From: Sulfitobacter sp. EhC04
GTDB lineage: Bacteria; Pseudomonadota; Alphaproteobacteria; Rhodobacterales; Rhodobacteraceae
DNA: 64,000 bases
Assembly (NCBI RefSeq): GCF_001650875.1
Contig: NZ_LXYI01000029.1
Span: forward strand, 25,356-89,355
Direction of reading: 5' to 3'
This document shows, piece after piece, positions 17,015-25,076 of the stretch. Within the stretch, counting starts at the first letter, position 1. Each line of letters opens with the position of its first letter. The notes beneath the pieces were generated by a model. The model was not told where the DNA came from, did not search any database, and saw nothing but the letters and a program-made list of their open reading frames with translations. Both the position numbers and the translations under genes were made by a program.

Positions 17015-17826
17015 GACGGACGGTCCGCGGGCCAGTCGTGGCCTTCGTCCTGCCCGTCGCGCGCCCAGCGATAAAGCGCATCATACATCACCATGCCTGC
17101 CTCAAGCATCATCAGGTCATCGCGGTACTGGCGCGACAGCCCGACCGACAGCGCCAGCAGACCCGCCGCCTGGGGGGATTGGTCGTGGGTATCGGTATCG
17201 GCGGCGCGCACGACCTGCGCCAACCGGTCAAGCGCGGCAGAGGAAAGGGCAAATTCGGACAGTATCTTGTCGAATGTGCATAAAGGGCCTTCGTGTGAGA
17301 AATGGACATCCAGCACATCGAAAGGCACCGCATCATAGCGCGCGGCCACGCCCATGACCTCGGCGGGCGAAACAAACAGGAACCGCGCGTCAGGGTCCAC
17401 AAAGCGGCGGATCAGCCAGGGGCAGGCGATCCGGTCGATCTTGGGCCGGTGGCGTGTCACCCATAGGGTGGCACCATCCACCGGCGCGGGCAGGGCGGCT
17501 GCGGGGATGCGCATCGTGTCGGGATGATCCCGCCAGCCATACATCCCGCCTGACAGGTATTCTGCCACCAGCCCGTCGGCGCGCAGCCGCGCGGTCAGGC
17601 CCTGGCTCAGCTTGATGCCCTGCTGGCAGGTGATCACGCAGGCCCGCCCGTTCAGCCGCGTCTTGAGGCCCGCAATATCGGTGTGTGGGTGGCGGAACGA
17701 ACCGGGGATCAGAAAAGGATCCTCGGCAAAGTCGGGATCAATGGAGATATCGACAATCACCGGGCAATCCGGCGTGCCGATCAGGCGCAGCAGTTGTGGT
17801 ACGGTTATTTCATTCGGGGCAGCCAT
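17011..17826 (-). CDS. Rhodanese-ChrB fusion, chromate-resistance protein
   Basis: 271 residues in two parts. The N-terminal ~115 residues are a rhodanese domain (VIVDISIDPDF, then CQQGIKLSQG, whose cysteine sits in the sulfurtransferase active-site loop). The rest matches the ChrB C-terminal domain (WVTRHRPKIDRIACPWLIRRFVDPDARFLFV). ChrB proteins act as chromate-sensing regulators or accessory factors. The ATG at 17826 was chosen because GAGAGGA lies 8 bp before it; longer in-frame starts lack support. Directly coupled to chrA. Confidence 0.8.
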   Translation of the reverse strand: MAAPNEITVPQLLRLIGTPDCPVIVDISIDPDFAEDPFLIPGSFRHPHTDIAGLKTRLNGRACVITCQQGIKLSQGLTARLRADGLVAEYLSGGMYGWRDHPDTMRIPAAALPAPVDGATLWVTRHRPKIDRIACPWLIRRFVDPDARFLFVSPAEVMGVAARYDAVPFDVLDVHFSHEGPLCTFDKILSEFALSSAALDRLAQVVRAADTDTHDQSPQAAGLLALSVGLSRQYRDDLMMLEAGMVMYDALYRWARDGQDEGHDWPADRPS

Positions 17827-18384
17827 GGCATGCGTCCTCTCAAGTGGGATACATGCGAACTTTGGCTGGCGCCTCACGGGGCGTTCGCGGAGAACCCCAT
17901 GCCCCCAGACAGCATCGCAGCGCCGCTCTGTCAAGGTCGGATGGTGAGGGGCCGGGCCGTCAGGCAATTGTTGAACGGCAGATGACTTTGGCCTTTACGT
18001 CATCAATTGACCCAAAATAGAAAACCGGACCTTCGCGCAGAATGCGGCGAAGGGCGGGGAGGGGGCCCTTAGGGGCGGATGCTGCAGTCATCCTGAAGGT
18101 CTGCTATCGCATCCAAAGACGAGAGTCCGGGCAATGAACTGCGTCTTGCCCAGTGTTGCCTGGATTTCGTTCGCAAGCTGTGAACAACACGTTCAAAGCA
18201 TTGCCAGCAGACACATTCTGGCGATCGCTGCTACAGCGACGATATTCAATGGCCCCAACGCAGTGTCATGTTAATGGGGCCACTCCCGTTCTTGTTGCTT
18301 CTGAAATGGTGCGTAATCGTGCGGATGTTTTTTTGTTTGGGAGGGCAGCATTGCCCTCCCATCAAGGAATCGATTTCGATCAGC
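17827..18384. other. Gene-free region between chrB-like gene and exported hydrolase
   Basis: 558 bp with no supported gene. The middle is visibly poorer in G+C than the flanks and short frames are broken in all phases, as in decayed sequence, but I recognise no transposase or phage remnant. It contains the chrB promoter region near 17830-17970 and a hairpin at 18339-18360. Confidence 0.4.
18339..18360 (-). terminator. Hairpin downstream of exported hydrolase gene
   Basis: GGGAGGGCA and TGCCCTCCC form a perfect 9-bp stem with a 4-base loop 24 bp after the hydrolase stop. On the gene's strand the hairpin is followed by an A-rich run rather than U, so intrinsic termination is doubtful. Confidence 0.35.
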
Positions 18385-19344
18385 CTAGCTTTGCACAAAG
18401 CTGAGCAGGTCCGGGTTCACCAGATCGGGGTGCGTGGCGAAAAAGCCGTGTGATAGGCCCTCGTAAACCTTCAGCGTTCCGTTCGGCAGAAGCTTGACCG
18501 CCTTCTCGGCCGAGTTTGCGATCGGGACGACCTGATCGTCATCGCCGTGCATCACGAGGGTTGGCACGTTCATCGCCTTGAGATCCTCGGTCTGGTCGGT
18601 TTCGGAGAACACCGCGATACATTGGTAATGTGCGGATGCGCTGCCCATCATGCCCTGACGCCACCAGTTGTTGATCAAACCTTGGCTGACTTCGGCACCG
18701 TCGCGGTTGAAGCCGTAGAAAGGACCTGACGGAACGTCGAGGAAGAATTGCGCGCGGTTGGCGGCCAGTCCGGCCCGCAACCCGTCAAATTCCTCAATCG
18801 GAACACCGTCCGGGTTGGCGTCGGTCTGCAGCATCAGGGGGGGGATGGCCCCCAGAAGCGCAGCCTTGGCGACACGGCCGGGCTCGGCTTTGGCCACGTA
18901 AGCCGCGACTTCACCGCCGCCTGTCGAGTGGCCGATATGGACAGCGTTTTGCAGATCAAGCGCCGCCGCAAGATCGACAACGTCGTTTGAATAGGTCGCC
19001 ATATCATGGCCAAGGTCCGTCTGGTCAGACCGTCCATGCCCGCGCCGGTCGTGTGCGATCACGCGGTAACCGTTGGCGAGGAAGTACAGCATCTGGTTGT
19101 CCCAGTCATCGCCGCTCAGCGGCCAGCCGTGGTGAAAGACGATGGGCTGCGCATCTTTTGGACCCCAGTCTTTGTAGAAAATCCTGGTGCCGTCGCGTGT
19201 TTCAATAGTGGACATGATAATGTCTCCTTCTTGTTGAGCAGGGGATCGAGCCGCAAGCGCGGCAGGCATCGCGGCGAGCAACGCGGTTGCTGCACCCGCC
19301 TGTAGAACGGTGCGCCTGGTCAATTCGTTTTGGGTCATGGTCAT
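18385..19344 (-). CDS. Exported alpha/beta hydrolase, non-heme chloroperoxidase type
   Basis: 319 residues. A Tat-type signal (ELTRRTVLQAGAATALLAAMPAALAARS) is followed by a hydrolase domain closely resembling non-heme haloperoxidases/esterases: TRIFYKDWGPKDAQPIVFHHGWPLS, nucleophile elbow GHSTGG, acid in HGDDDQVVP, and catalytic His in LSHGF. The signal peptide suggests a periplasmic enzyme; most family members are cytoplasmic. It is divergent from a GlxA-type AraC regulator 67 bp away that probably controls it. Substrate unknown. Confidence 0.85.
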   Translation of the reverse strand: MTMTQNELTRRTVLQAGAATALLAAMPAALAARSPAQQEGDIIMSTIETRDGTRIFYKDWGPKDAQPIVFHHGWPLSGDDWDNQMLYFLANGYRVIAHDRRGHGRSDQTDLGHDMATYSNDVVDLAAALDLQNAVHIGHSTGGGEVAAYVAKAEPGRVAKAALLGAIPPLMLQTDANPDGVPIEEFDGLRAGLAANRAQFFLDVPSGPFYGFNRDGAEVSQGLINNWWRQGMMGSASAHYQCIAVFSETDQTEDLKAMNVPTLVMHGDDDQVVPIANSAEKAVKLLPNGTLKVYEGLSHGFFATHPDLVNPDLLSFVQS

Positions 19345-19402
19345 CGGCTTCTCGTTGCTTGTTCGATGACGCCAATGTTGCAATTTGGAGGGTTATCTAC
19401 GA

Positions 19403-19450
19403 TTGTCACAAATGACAAAAAGAGGTTCAAAAGTGACAAAAGTGACAAAA
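19403..19450 (+). promoter_or_regulatory. TGACAAAA box cluster in divergent hydrolase/araC region
   Basis: TTGTCA-N4-TGACAA is an inverted repeat at 19403-19418, and TGACAAAA recurs at 19413, 19434 and 19443. The cluster lies between the two divergent genes and overlaps every candidate start of the regulator. It is a likely operator for autoregulation, inferred from arrangement only. Confidence 0.45.
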
Positions 19451-20401
19451 GACTGGATCTGCGAGATCGGTCTGTTGATTTACCCCGACTGCCAATTGTC
19501 CGCGATTTACGGCCTGACCGATCTGTTCCGGATTGCGGGCGAGTGGGCAGATAGCGACAACCCGCGACAGGTTCGGGTCACCCATTGGCGCGCCGAGGAA
19601 GGTGGGGAGCTCATTTGCGTCTGGGATACCCATCCGAACAAGACCCATCATTTGGATTACGTTATCACGCCGCCCAGCATCGTCATGCCGGACAAGATGC
19701 AGCCCATGCCACAAGAGGCTGCGTGGCTTCGGTCGCAACACAAAGAGGGCAGCCGCGTTTGCTCGATCTGTGCAGGTGCGTTCGTTCTTGCCGAAAGCGG
19801 ATTGCTGCAAGGCCGACGGGTGACAACGCACTGGGCTTTCGCCAAACACCTTGCACAAAGCTACCAAGATATTGAAGTTGCCGACAGAAATCTGGTGCTG
19901 GACGATGGCGACGTGATTTCAGCGGGCGGTATCCTTGCCTGGACCGATCTTGGCCTGACCCTTGTCGAGCGTCTCTTTGGACGGAGCACGATGCTGTCGA
20001 CGGCCCGATTTCTGGTCATTCAGCCGCCGCGGGCCACGCAGCTTCCCTTCACCGAGTTTATCCCGGTGTTCGATCATGGAGACGCGGCGATCCTGCGGGT
20101 CCAGCACCATATCCACGCTGATTTGACTGCATCTCTGAACCTCAACGATCTCTCCGATGTTGCCCGTCTGGGAAGGCGAACCTTCATGCGCCGTTTTGCC
20201 AAAGCGACTTCGCTCAACCCCACCGAGTACATTCAACAGGCGCGTGTTGCCAAAGCCCGAGGTGTTCTGGAACTGACCAACCGTCCCTTGGATCAGGTCG
20301 CGTGGGAGGTCGGGTACAAGGACCCTTCTGCCTTCAGCAAAATTTTCCAGCGTATCTCCGGAGTTTCAGTCTCAGCGTATCGGCACCAATTTGGTGTCTA
20401 A
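19412..20401 (+). CDS. GlxA-family AraC transcriptional regulator (DJ-1/PfpI plus HTH)
   Basis: About 329 residues. The N-terminal half is a DJ-1/PfpI-like domain (EIGLLIYPDCQLSAIYGLTDLF, nucleophile-elbow-like SICAGAFVLAESGLL). The C-terminal ~100 residues are an AraC DNA-binding domain with two helix-turn-helices (DLSDVARLGRRTFMRRFAKATSLNPTEYIQQAR and LDQVAWEVGYKDPSAFSKIFQRISG). The start is uncertain: ATG 19412 lies inside an inverted repeat, whereas GTG 19433 has AGAGG seven bases upstream and still includes the whole domain. Probably regulates the divergent hydrolase. Confidence 0.85.
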   Translation: MTKRGSKVTKVTKDWICEIGLLIYPDCQLSAIYGLTDLFRIAGEWADSDNPRQVRVTHWRAEEGGELICVWDTHPNKTHHLDYVITPPSIVMPDKMQPMPQEAAWLRSQHKEGSRVCSICAGAFVLAESGLLQGRRVTTHWAFAKHLAQSYQDIEVADRNLVLDDGDVISAGGILAWTDLGLTLVERLFGRSTMLSTARFLVIQPPRATQLPFTEFIPVFDHGDAAILRVQHHIHADLTASLNLNDLSDVARLGRRTFMRRFAKATSLNPTEYIQQARVAKARGVLELTNRPLDQVAWEVGYKDPSAFSKIFQRISGVSVSAYRHQFGV

Positions 20402-20499
20402 AGCGTCCGGCCTTTAAACTGAGGCATCGCACATCACTTTTCGCGCCCCGCCGCAGGCGAAGGCAGCGAACAAGTGTTTCATGTTCAAGGCCGGACGCT
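20402..20499 (+). repeat. Palindromic ~99-bp repeat, divergent copy
   Basis: It begins AGCGTCCGGCCTTTAAA and ends TTCAAGGCCGGACGCT. The ends correspond to the other copies with a compensating C-to-G change in both arms (CCGGCC/GGCCGG instead of CCCGCC/GGCGGG). The interior is unrelated in detail. It starts one base after the araC-type stop codon. Confidence 0.65.
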
Positions 20500-20667
20500 C
20501 TGGCCAAGGCTACCGTAGGCGTCAGTCAGGACAAGAAGCAGACCTTGGCGCAACCGCAGCGAATTGGCGCTTTGTCCTGCACGCCGGTCCTTGACCCATA
20601 CCGCGCCGAAGGCCCGGTTTGGGTCGGAAATGCTTGACGATTGGGTCAGAATGAATGCGTCCAGAGC

Positions 20668-22758
20668 CTATGCAACCATGTTGTGCCGTTCTTCCTGGGT
20701 TTCGGCATTTTCCCCAGGCTCTCGCGGCAGGCGCATGACAAAGGTGCTGCCCTGACCCGTGACGCTGCTGGCGGTCAGCGTGCCGCCGTGCATTTCGGCG
20801 ATATCGCGCGAAATGGCGAGGCCAAGGCCTGTGCCGCCGAATTGCCGGGTCGAGGTGGCATCGACCTGGTGAAACGCCTCGAATACCCGGCTGACCTGGT
20901 CTTCGGGGATGCCGATGCCGGTATCGGTGACGCTGAATTCCACCACGTTGTCGTTCATGACCACATCCAGCTTGATGCTGCCCGTTTGCGTGAACTTTGC
21001 CGCGTTGCCGACCAGATTGATCAGCACCTGACGGACCCGGTTGGCATCGGCATAGAGGTTTCCGGGGTCGACGGACACCTCGAATGCCAGGCCTTTTTCC
21101 TCGACCATGGGGCGCATCTGGTCTGCGACCGGACCAACGATGTCATTTATATCGTAATGTGTCGGCTGGATTGCCTGGCTGCCGGATTCAAGCTTGGCGA
21201 AATCAAGGATTTCGCTGATCAGCGACAGCAGATGCTCACCCGACCGCTCCAGCCGGGTCATCATGCTGACGATCTGCCCGGTGAGCGATTTCAGTTGCGG
21301 CTCGATCTCTTTTGCGACTTCGGGATGGGCCTTGAGAGCCTCATTCAACGCCAGGGCAGGCGGCAGGCGGTCTACATTGCGGGCAAGGCGGGCGTGGCCC
21401 AGGATCACGGTCAGGGGGGTGCGCAATTCATGGCTCAGCACGCCCATGAAATCGGTCTTGGCCTTGTTGGCGGCCTCTGCCGCCTGCTGCGCGCGTTTCA
21501 GGTCGGTGACGTCGATGCGCAGGCCCACGACGCTGCCATCCTCCATCAGGCGGTCGGATGTCTGCATGATGCGCCCGTCCGGCAAGATCTGTTCAGGGTC
21601 CGAGGAGCCGTCCAGCGGGCGGTTGCGCCATTCCTCAAGCCACTCTTGCTCGCGCCCGACCGCGCTGCGGATGACCCCCTTGTTCAGGCTGGATTTGACG
21701 ATGTCCTCGTAATGTACCCCGATTTTCACAACCGAGGAGGGGCCGTGCATTTCGGCGTATTTCTGGTTCATCGCAATCAGCCTGCCTTCGGGGTCGAACA
21801 TCACAAAGCCATGGTGAAGTGCCTCGATGCCGTTTGTCAGCCTGCTTTCGGCCTCCCGCCGGGTGTCGGCCAGCCGCAGGACGTAAAACAGGCCGATTGC
21901 AACCAGCGAGATAAAGATGAGGCGCAGGCTCCATTGCCACATGAATTGGGGGCGGCGCAGGGGCCAGCCGTCTGCCGGTGTGGCGGCCAATTCCCAAACG
22001 CCCATGGGAATGTTCAGTGTCATCACAACCGGGTCCCGGCTGAGCGCTGCGACGTCACCCAGCAACACATGGGCCACCGGGCCATCGCCAACGCGCCTTT
22101 CGCGCAGCACGATATCGTATTTTTCCGACAGGTTCGCGCTGCTGATGCTATCAACGAATGAATCGTAATCCAGCACAACGGAAAGCAGGCCCCACGGCTC
22201 CCTCTTGCCGTCGCGCATGGTAAAGACCGGCTGTCTGAGGATCAGCCCGCGTCCGCCCTGCAACAGATCGACTGGCCCGTCGATCTGGCCGTTCCCGGTG
22301 CGCATGGCTTCGGCGACCTTCGGGAATTGCAGCGGGTTGGTGCGATAATCCAGCCCCAATACCCTTTCATTGCCGGTCTTGGGGAACACCATTGTGACAA
22401 CAAGGTCAGGCGCTGCGGCGATGTTGATGACATCATTGTTTTCAAGCAGGAAATCGACCGCCTTGATGTTGAATTCGGTCTGGTTCATGTCGGGATTCTG
22501 AGACAGGGCCGCGGCAATTTCGTTCATCCGCAGGACGCGGTTGACCATCTCTGACTCGAATTTTTCGCGGATGGCGGACAGTTCGATCGTGGTGTTCAGT
22601 CGCAGGCTCTGCAGATAGGTTTGATAAGACAGGCTCTCGATCTTCCTGCCGAACGCGATGATGACGCCGCAGACAATTGCAATCAGAACAACGCGCGTCA
22701 TCCAGAGATGCAGTGAACGCTGTGGTGTGGGGCGGATTCCCGTCTGGCGGCTCACCAT
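20668..22758 (-). CDS. Membrane sensor histidine kinase with CHASE-type and PAS domains
   Basis: 696 residues: a membrane segment near 20-37, an extracytoplasmic CHASE-like region to about 265 (VLGLDYRTNPLQ, GLILRQPVF, GLLSVVLDYDSF), a second membrane helix near 272-290, and a PAS domain (GIEALHHGFVMFDPEGRLIAMN). HisKA carries MGVLSHELRTPL (His443) and the ATPase domain NLVGNAAKF, DTGIGIPEDQ and GTGLGLAIS. No response regulator is adjacent, so it is an orphan. Signal unknown. Its start faces the end of the tmRNA gene ~215 bp away on the same strand. Confidence 0.88.
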   Translation of the reverse strand: MVSRQTGIRPTPQRSLHLWMTRVVLIAIVCGVIIAFGRKIESLSYQTYLQSLRLNTTIELSAIREKFESEMVNRVLRMNEIAAALSQNPDMNQTEFNIKAVDFLLENNDVINIAAAPDLVVTMVFPKTGNERVLGLDYRTNPLQFPKVAEAMRTGNGQIDGPVDLLQGGRGLILRQPVFTMRDGKREPWGLLSVVLDYDSFVDSISSANLSEKYDIVLRERRVGDGPVAHVLLGDVAALSRDPVVMTLNIPMGVWELAATPADGWPLRRPQFMWQWSLRLIFISLVAIGLFYVLRLADTRREAESRLTNGIEALHHGFVMFDPEGRLIAMNQKYAEMHGPSSVVKIGVHYEDIVKSSLNKGVIRSAVGREQEWLEEWRNRPLDGSSDPEQILPDGRIMQTSDRLMEDGSVVGLRIDVTDLKRAQQAAEAANKAKTDFMGVLSHELRTPLTVILGHARLARNVDRLPPALALNEALKAHPEVAKEIEPQLKSLTGQIVSMMTRLERSGEHLLSLISEILDFAKLESGSQAIQPTHYDINDIVGPVADQMRPMVEEKGLAFEVSVDPGNLYADANRVRQVLINLVGNAAKFTQTGSIKLDVVMNDNVVEFSVTDTGIGIPEDQVSRVFEAFHQVDATSTRQFGGTGLGLAISRDIAEMHGGTLTASSVTGQGSTFVMRLPREPGENAETQEERHNMVA

Positions 22759-22974
22759 ATCTCGGCCTAACTTTCTGTCTTGTGTCGCTCTGTCTTTGTC
22801 GCTCGAACCACCTACACAAACATTCCTCTAGATTCGGAAAAAATCATGACCAAGTCACTGATTTTTCAATCTAACGGGGAAATTCTGGCGCAGTGTGACC
22901 CGATCACATCAACTATAACAGAGCACGAAACGGCGAGATATGCGTTGGATTGTGCGATATTGCGGAAGATGAAA

Positions 22975-23283
22975 GTGCAGGCTTCTGTTGCCAGGTGCCT
23001 GCGAACCCCGCCTTAAGTCGCTAAACCCAAGGACTTAGATTTCAGTCTCTCCGGTCGCTTACGCGGCCATTGCTACTGGAGCACTATTGTCATTTGCAAT
23101 TGTACTTTTTACGCCGATAACGGTGGCAGTCAGCCGAGACAAAGCAAAACCCCTTTAGACGTTCGTCGATCCTGTTTCGACCCCATGATCCCCAAATGAA
23201 GGATGTTGGTGGAGTCGCCGGGTACCGCCCCCGGGTCCGATCCGCTTATTACGAGCGCGTTTATGTCCATAGTTCCGAAGAAC
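22975..23283 (-). ncRNA. ssrA: Two-piece (circularly permuted) tmRNA
   Basis: On the minus strand the acceptor piece comes first and ends CGACTCCACCA (CCA at 23209-23207), with a T-arm of CCGGG, loop and CCCGG. After a ~22-base intervening segment the coding piece begins GGGGTCGAAACAGGATCGAC (from 23184). GGGGUCG pairs with CGACUCC to rebuild the 7-bp acceptor stem (one G-U). The tag frame lies at 23097-23059. Downstream are the hairpin CTAAGTC/GACTTAA and the terminal hairpin GCAGGC/GCCTGC (23002-22977). The outer ends are estimated to within several bases. Confidence 0.93.
23059..23097 (-). other. tmRNA tag reading frame (ANDNSAPVAMAA)
   Basis: GCA (23097-23095) is the probable resume codon and TAA (23061-23059) the stop; the encoded tag is ANDNSAPVAMAA. 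The hydrophobic terminal AA is the ClpX recognition end in characterised tags, and the N-terminal half is the expected SspB contact. Confidence 0.9.
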
Positions 23284-23289
23284 AAGCCA

Positions 23290-23318
23290 GATATAGGCCA
23301 AGGGGCCGGGATTTTCAA
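23290..23318 (-). promoter_or_regulatory. ssrA promoter
   Basis: On the minus strand TTGAAA (23318-23313) is followed by a 17-bp spacer and TATATC (23295-23290). The predicted start near 23283 lies just before the acceptor piece. Confidence 0.65.
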
Positions 23319-23345
23319 TCGTCTACGTGATGAAATCGACCGAAA

Positions 23346-24407
23346 TCACAGCAACCCGCCTGCGCCCCAGGCCAGCCCCAGCACGATGGCCGCGGCAGAG
23401 AGTGCTGCCGCATATCCGATCAGTTTCAGCCTTGAGAACGGGCGTTCGCCATAGGTGCGCCCGTCGATGCCGGACACGACCACCTTCATCGGTTTGCCGC
23501 CATAGCTGTAATGGGCGATCCAGACCGGCAACAGGATGCGGCGGTAGTGGATGCCGGTTGTGTCGGTCTGATAGCGAATGCCGTGCACACCGGATCTGTC
23601 GATATGGCGCTTGATCCGGTTGCGGATCAGCAGCTTCTTGTCCGGCGCATTGGCGGACAGCCCCTGTGCCACGCTTTGATGGTGCCGTTCTGCGGCAAAG
23701 CCCGCCAGATATGCCGCGCGGTAGGGTCTGAGTGCTGCGGGATCGAAGTCATGCAGGATGCCGTCGCGGATCAGGGGGGTGACATGCGCAGAGGCGGGCA
23801 TCAGCAGATCGTCGAAGGTGATGGTCATGCTGCCCGAAGTGCGATGCGTCCGCCGCCGATCGCCCGAGCCGGTGGTGTATTTCGCCCAGTATCGCAGGGC
23901 CTCATGGCTGTCGAAGGTCCAGAACGGCGCGTAAAGCCCGGCCAGCCGTGCGTCCTCCAGCAGGGCGGGCAGGTCGCGCGGGGCGGCCAGACGCCTGGCC
24001 ACCCAGGCGCGCATCTGGCGGCGGGCAAAGCCGGGATCGGTCTGAAAGGGGATCAGTGCCTTGGTGCGATAGCCGGCATCCGCAGGGCCCAGCACCACCG
24101 GGCCATTGCAATAGGGGCATTGTTCGGAAAGCGCTGCACCCACAAAGAGCACCGCACCGCCGCAGTTGCGGCATTGATAGGTGCGTTCCCGGGTCAACTC
24201 GGGCAGATCGTTCTCTGCTGCATCCGGTTCATAGGCGAATTCCTGCGCCGCATCGGCATCATGGATTGTCTCAAGCGCGTAGAGCCTGCCGCAGCTGCTG
24301 CATTCCAGTTTGCCCTGCAACGGCGAAAAGACGCAGTGCCCGCCGCAACTGGCGCAGGACAGGGCCGCCTGATCCGCCACAACCTGATCCGTCACGTCAT
24401 GGGGCAT
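23346..24407 (-). CDS. Zinc-ribbon membrane-anchored protein, unknown function
   Basis: 353 residues. Two zinc ribbons occupy the first ~115 residues: SCASCGG...CSSCGR and YQCRNCGG...QCPYCNG, four CxxC knuckles in all. The middle is a soluble domain rich in Trp and Tyr (GLYAPFWTFDSHEALRYWAKYTTGSG) and the protein ends with one membrane helix (YAAALSAAAIVLGLAWGAG). The ribbons resemble TFIIB/PriA-type zinc fingers, but no helicase is present. Its ATG shares a base with the stop of the upstream 104-residue membrane gene, so they form a pair. Confidence 0.7.
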   Translation of the reverse strand: MPHDVTDQVVADQAALSCASCGGHCVFSPLQGKLECSSCGRLYALETIHDADAAQEFAYEPDAAENDLPELTRERTYQCRNCGGAVLFVGAALSEQCPYCNGPVVLGPADAGYRTKALIPFQTDPGFARRQMRAWVARRLAAPRDLPALLEDARLAGLYAPFWTFDSHEALRYWAKYTTGSGDRRRTHRTSGSMTITFDDLLMPASAHVTPLIRDGILHDFDPAALRPYRAAYLAGFAAERHHQSVAQGLSANAPDKKLLIRNRIKRHIDRSGVHGIRYQTDTTGIHYRRILLPVWIAHYSYGGKPMKVVVSGIDGRTYGERPFSRLKLIGYAAALSAAAIVLGLAWGAGGLL

Positions 24408-24721
24408 CAGTCATTGTCCCCAAGGGCGGCGGCGATTTCCAGCAGGATGCGCAGCCGCAGCCAGGATCGGTCGATGGCCCCTGACAGATCACCCGTCACA
24501 TGCCAGTCGCCGATGATGGTGGCGAAAAACCATGTGGCCATCAGCCAGAAGGCAATCACCGCCCAGCCGGAGATGGACCGGATGCGCCCGGCGGAACCGG
24601 GGCGCAATTCGTGGCGCGCCTCGTAGACCCGGATCAGCTTGACCACCGGGCGGATGCCGATGGCGGTGGACAGCGCCAGCAGGGCAAGGGTGGCAAGCAG
24701 GGGGGCAAGGGACAAATACAT
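24407..24721 (-). CDS. Small membrane protein paired with the zinc-ribbon protein
   Basis: 104 residues with two predicted membrane helices (about 4-22 and 50-69) and a C-terminal amphipathic stretch. No known domain. The stop TGA (24409-24407) overlaps the ATG of the zinc-ribbon gene by one base, indicating coupled translation. The pair probably forms a membrane complex, but nothing shows its role. Confidence 0.6.
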   Translation of the reverse strand: MYLSLAPLLATLALLALSTAIGIRPVVKLIRVYEARHELRPGSAGRIRSISGWAVIAFWLMATWFFATIIGDWHVTGDLSGAIDRSWLRLRILLEIAAALGDND

Positions 24722-24757
24722 CGGTAAGCCTGTTGTGACGGGACAGACCCAAGGTTA

Positions 24758-24856
24758 CAGCGTCCCGCCTTTAAACAGAAGCATATCACTTCGCCAATGT
24801 CCCGAGAGCGCGCAGCGCGGCAGGGTATTGGCGTATCAAGTTTAAGGCGGGGCGCG
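24758..24856 (+). repeat. Palindromic ~99-bp repeat, copy 3
   Basis: It begins CAGCGTCCCGCCTTTAAA and ends TTTAAGGCGGGGCGC, preceded by TTA. The interior keeps the CCCGAGAGCGCGCAGCGCGG core. It lies upstream of rplM and downstream of the start of the 104-residue membrane gene. Confidence 0.85.
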
Positions 24857-24985
24857 TTGGCACGGGATGCGGACCAACGGGAACCGGGTGATGCGAAGCG
24901 GCTGCGGAACCCCGGAATATTGGGGTAAAATAATACCTTAATTTCAAGCACCTGTTTTGCAACGATAAATATGGATAAGCGGTGC

Positions 24986-25013
24986 TTGACCGGGCGTAGG
25001 GGATGGTTATAAC
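24986..25013 (+). promoter_or_regulatory. rplM-rpsI promoter
   Basis: TTGACC (24986-24991), a 16-bp spacer and TATAAC (25008-25013) give a near-consensus vegetative promoter. It predicts a leader of roughly 55-60 nt before rplM. Confidence 0.65.
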
Positions 25014-25076
25014 CCGGCCATCAGATACCAGGCGGGGTGCTTTGCCCCTGCTGTCACCACCAAACGGGAATTTCCG

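Noticed and set aside
22780..23318. Short frames on both strands upstream of the orphan kinase
   Set aside because: The interval is occupied by the tmRNA gene and its promoter; the frames have no start signals.
24407..24721. Zinc-ribbon gene pair as a PriA-type primosomal unit
   Set aside because: Only the zinc ribbons resemble PriA; there is no helicase or ATP-binding motif.
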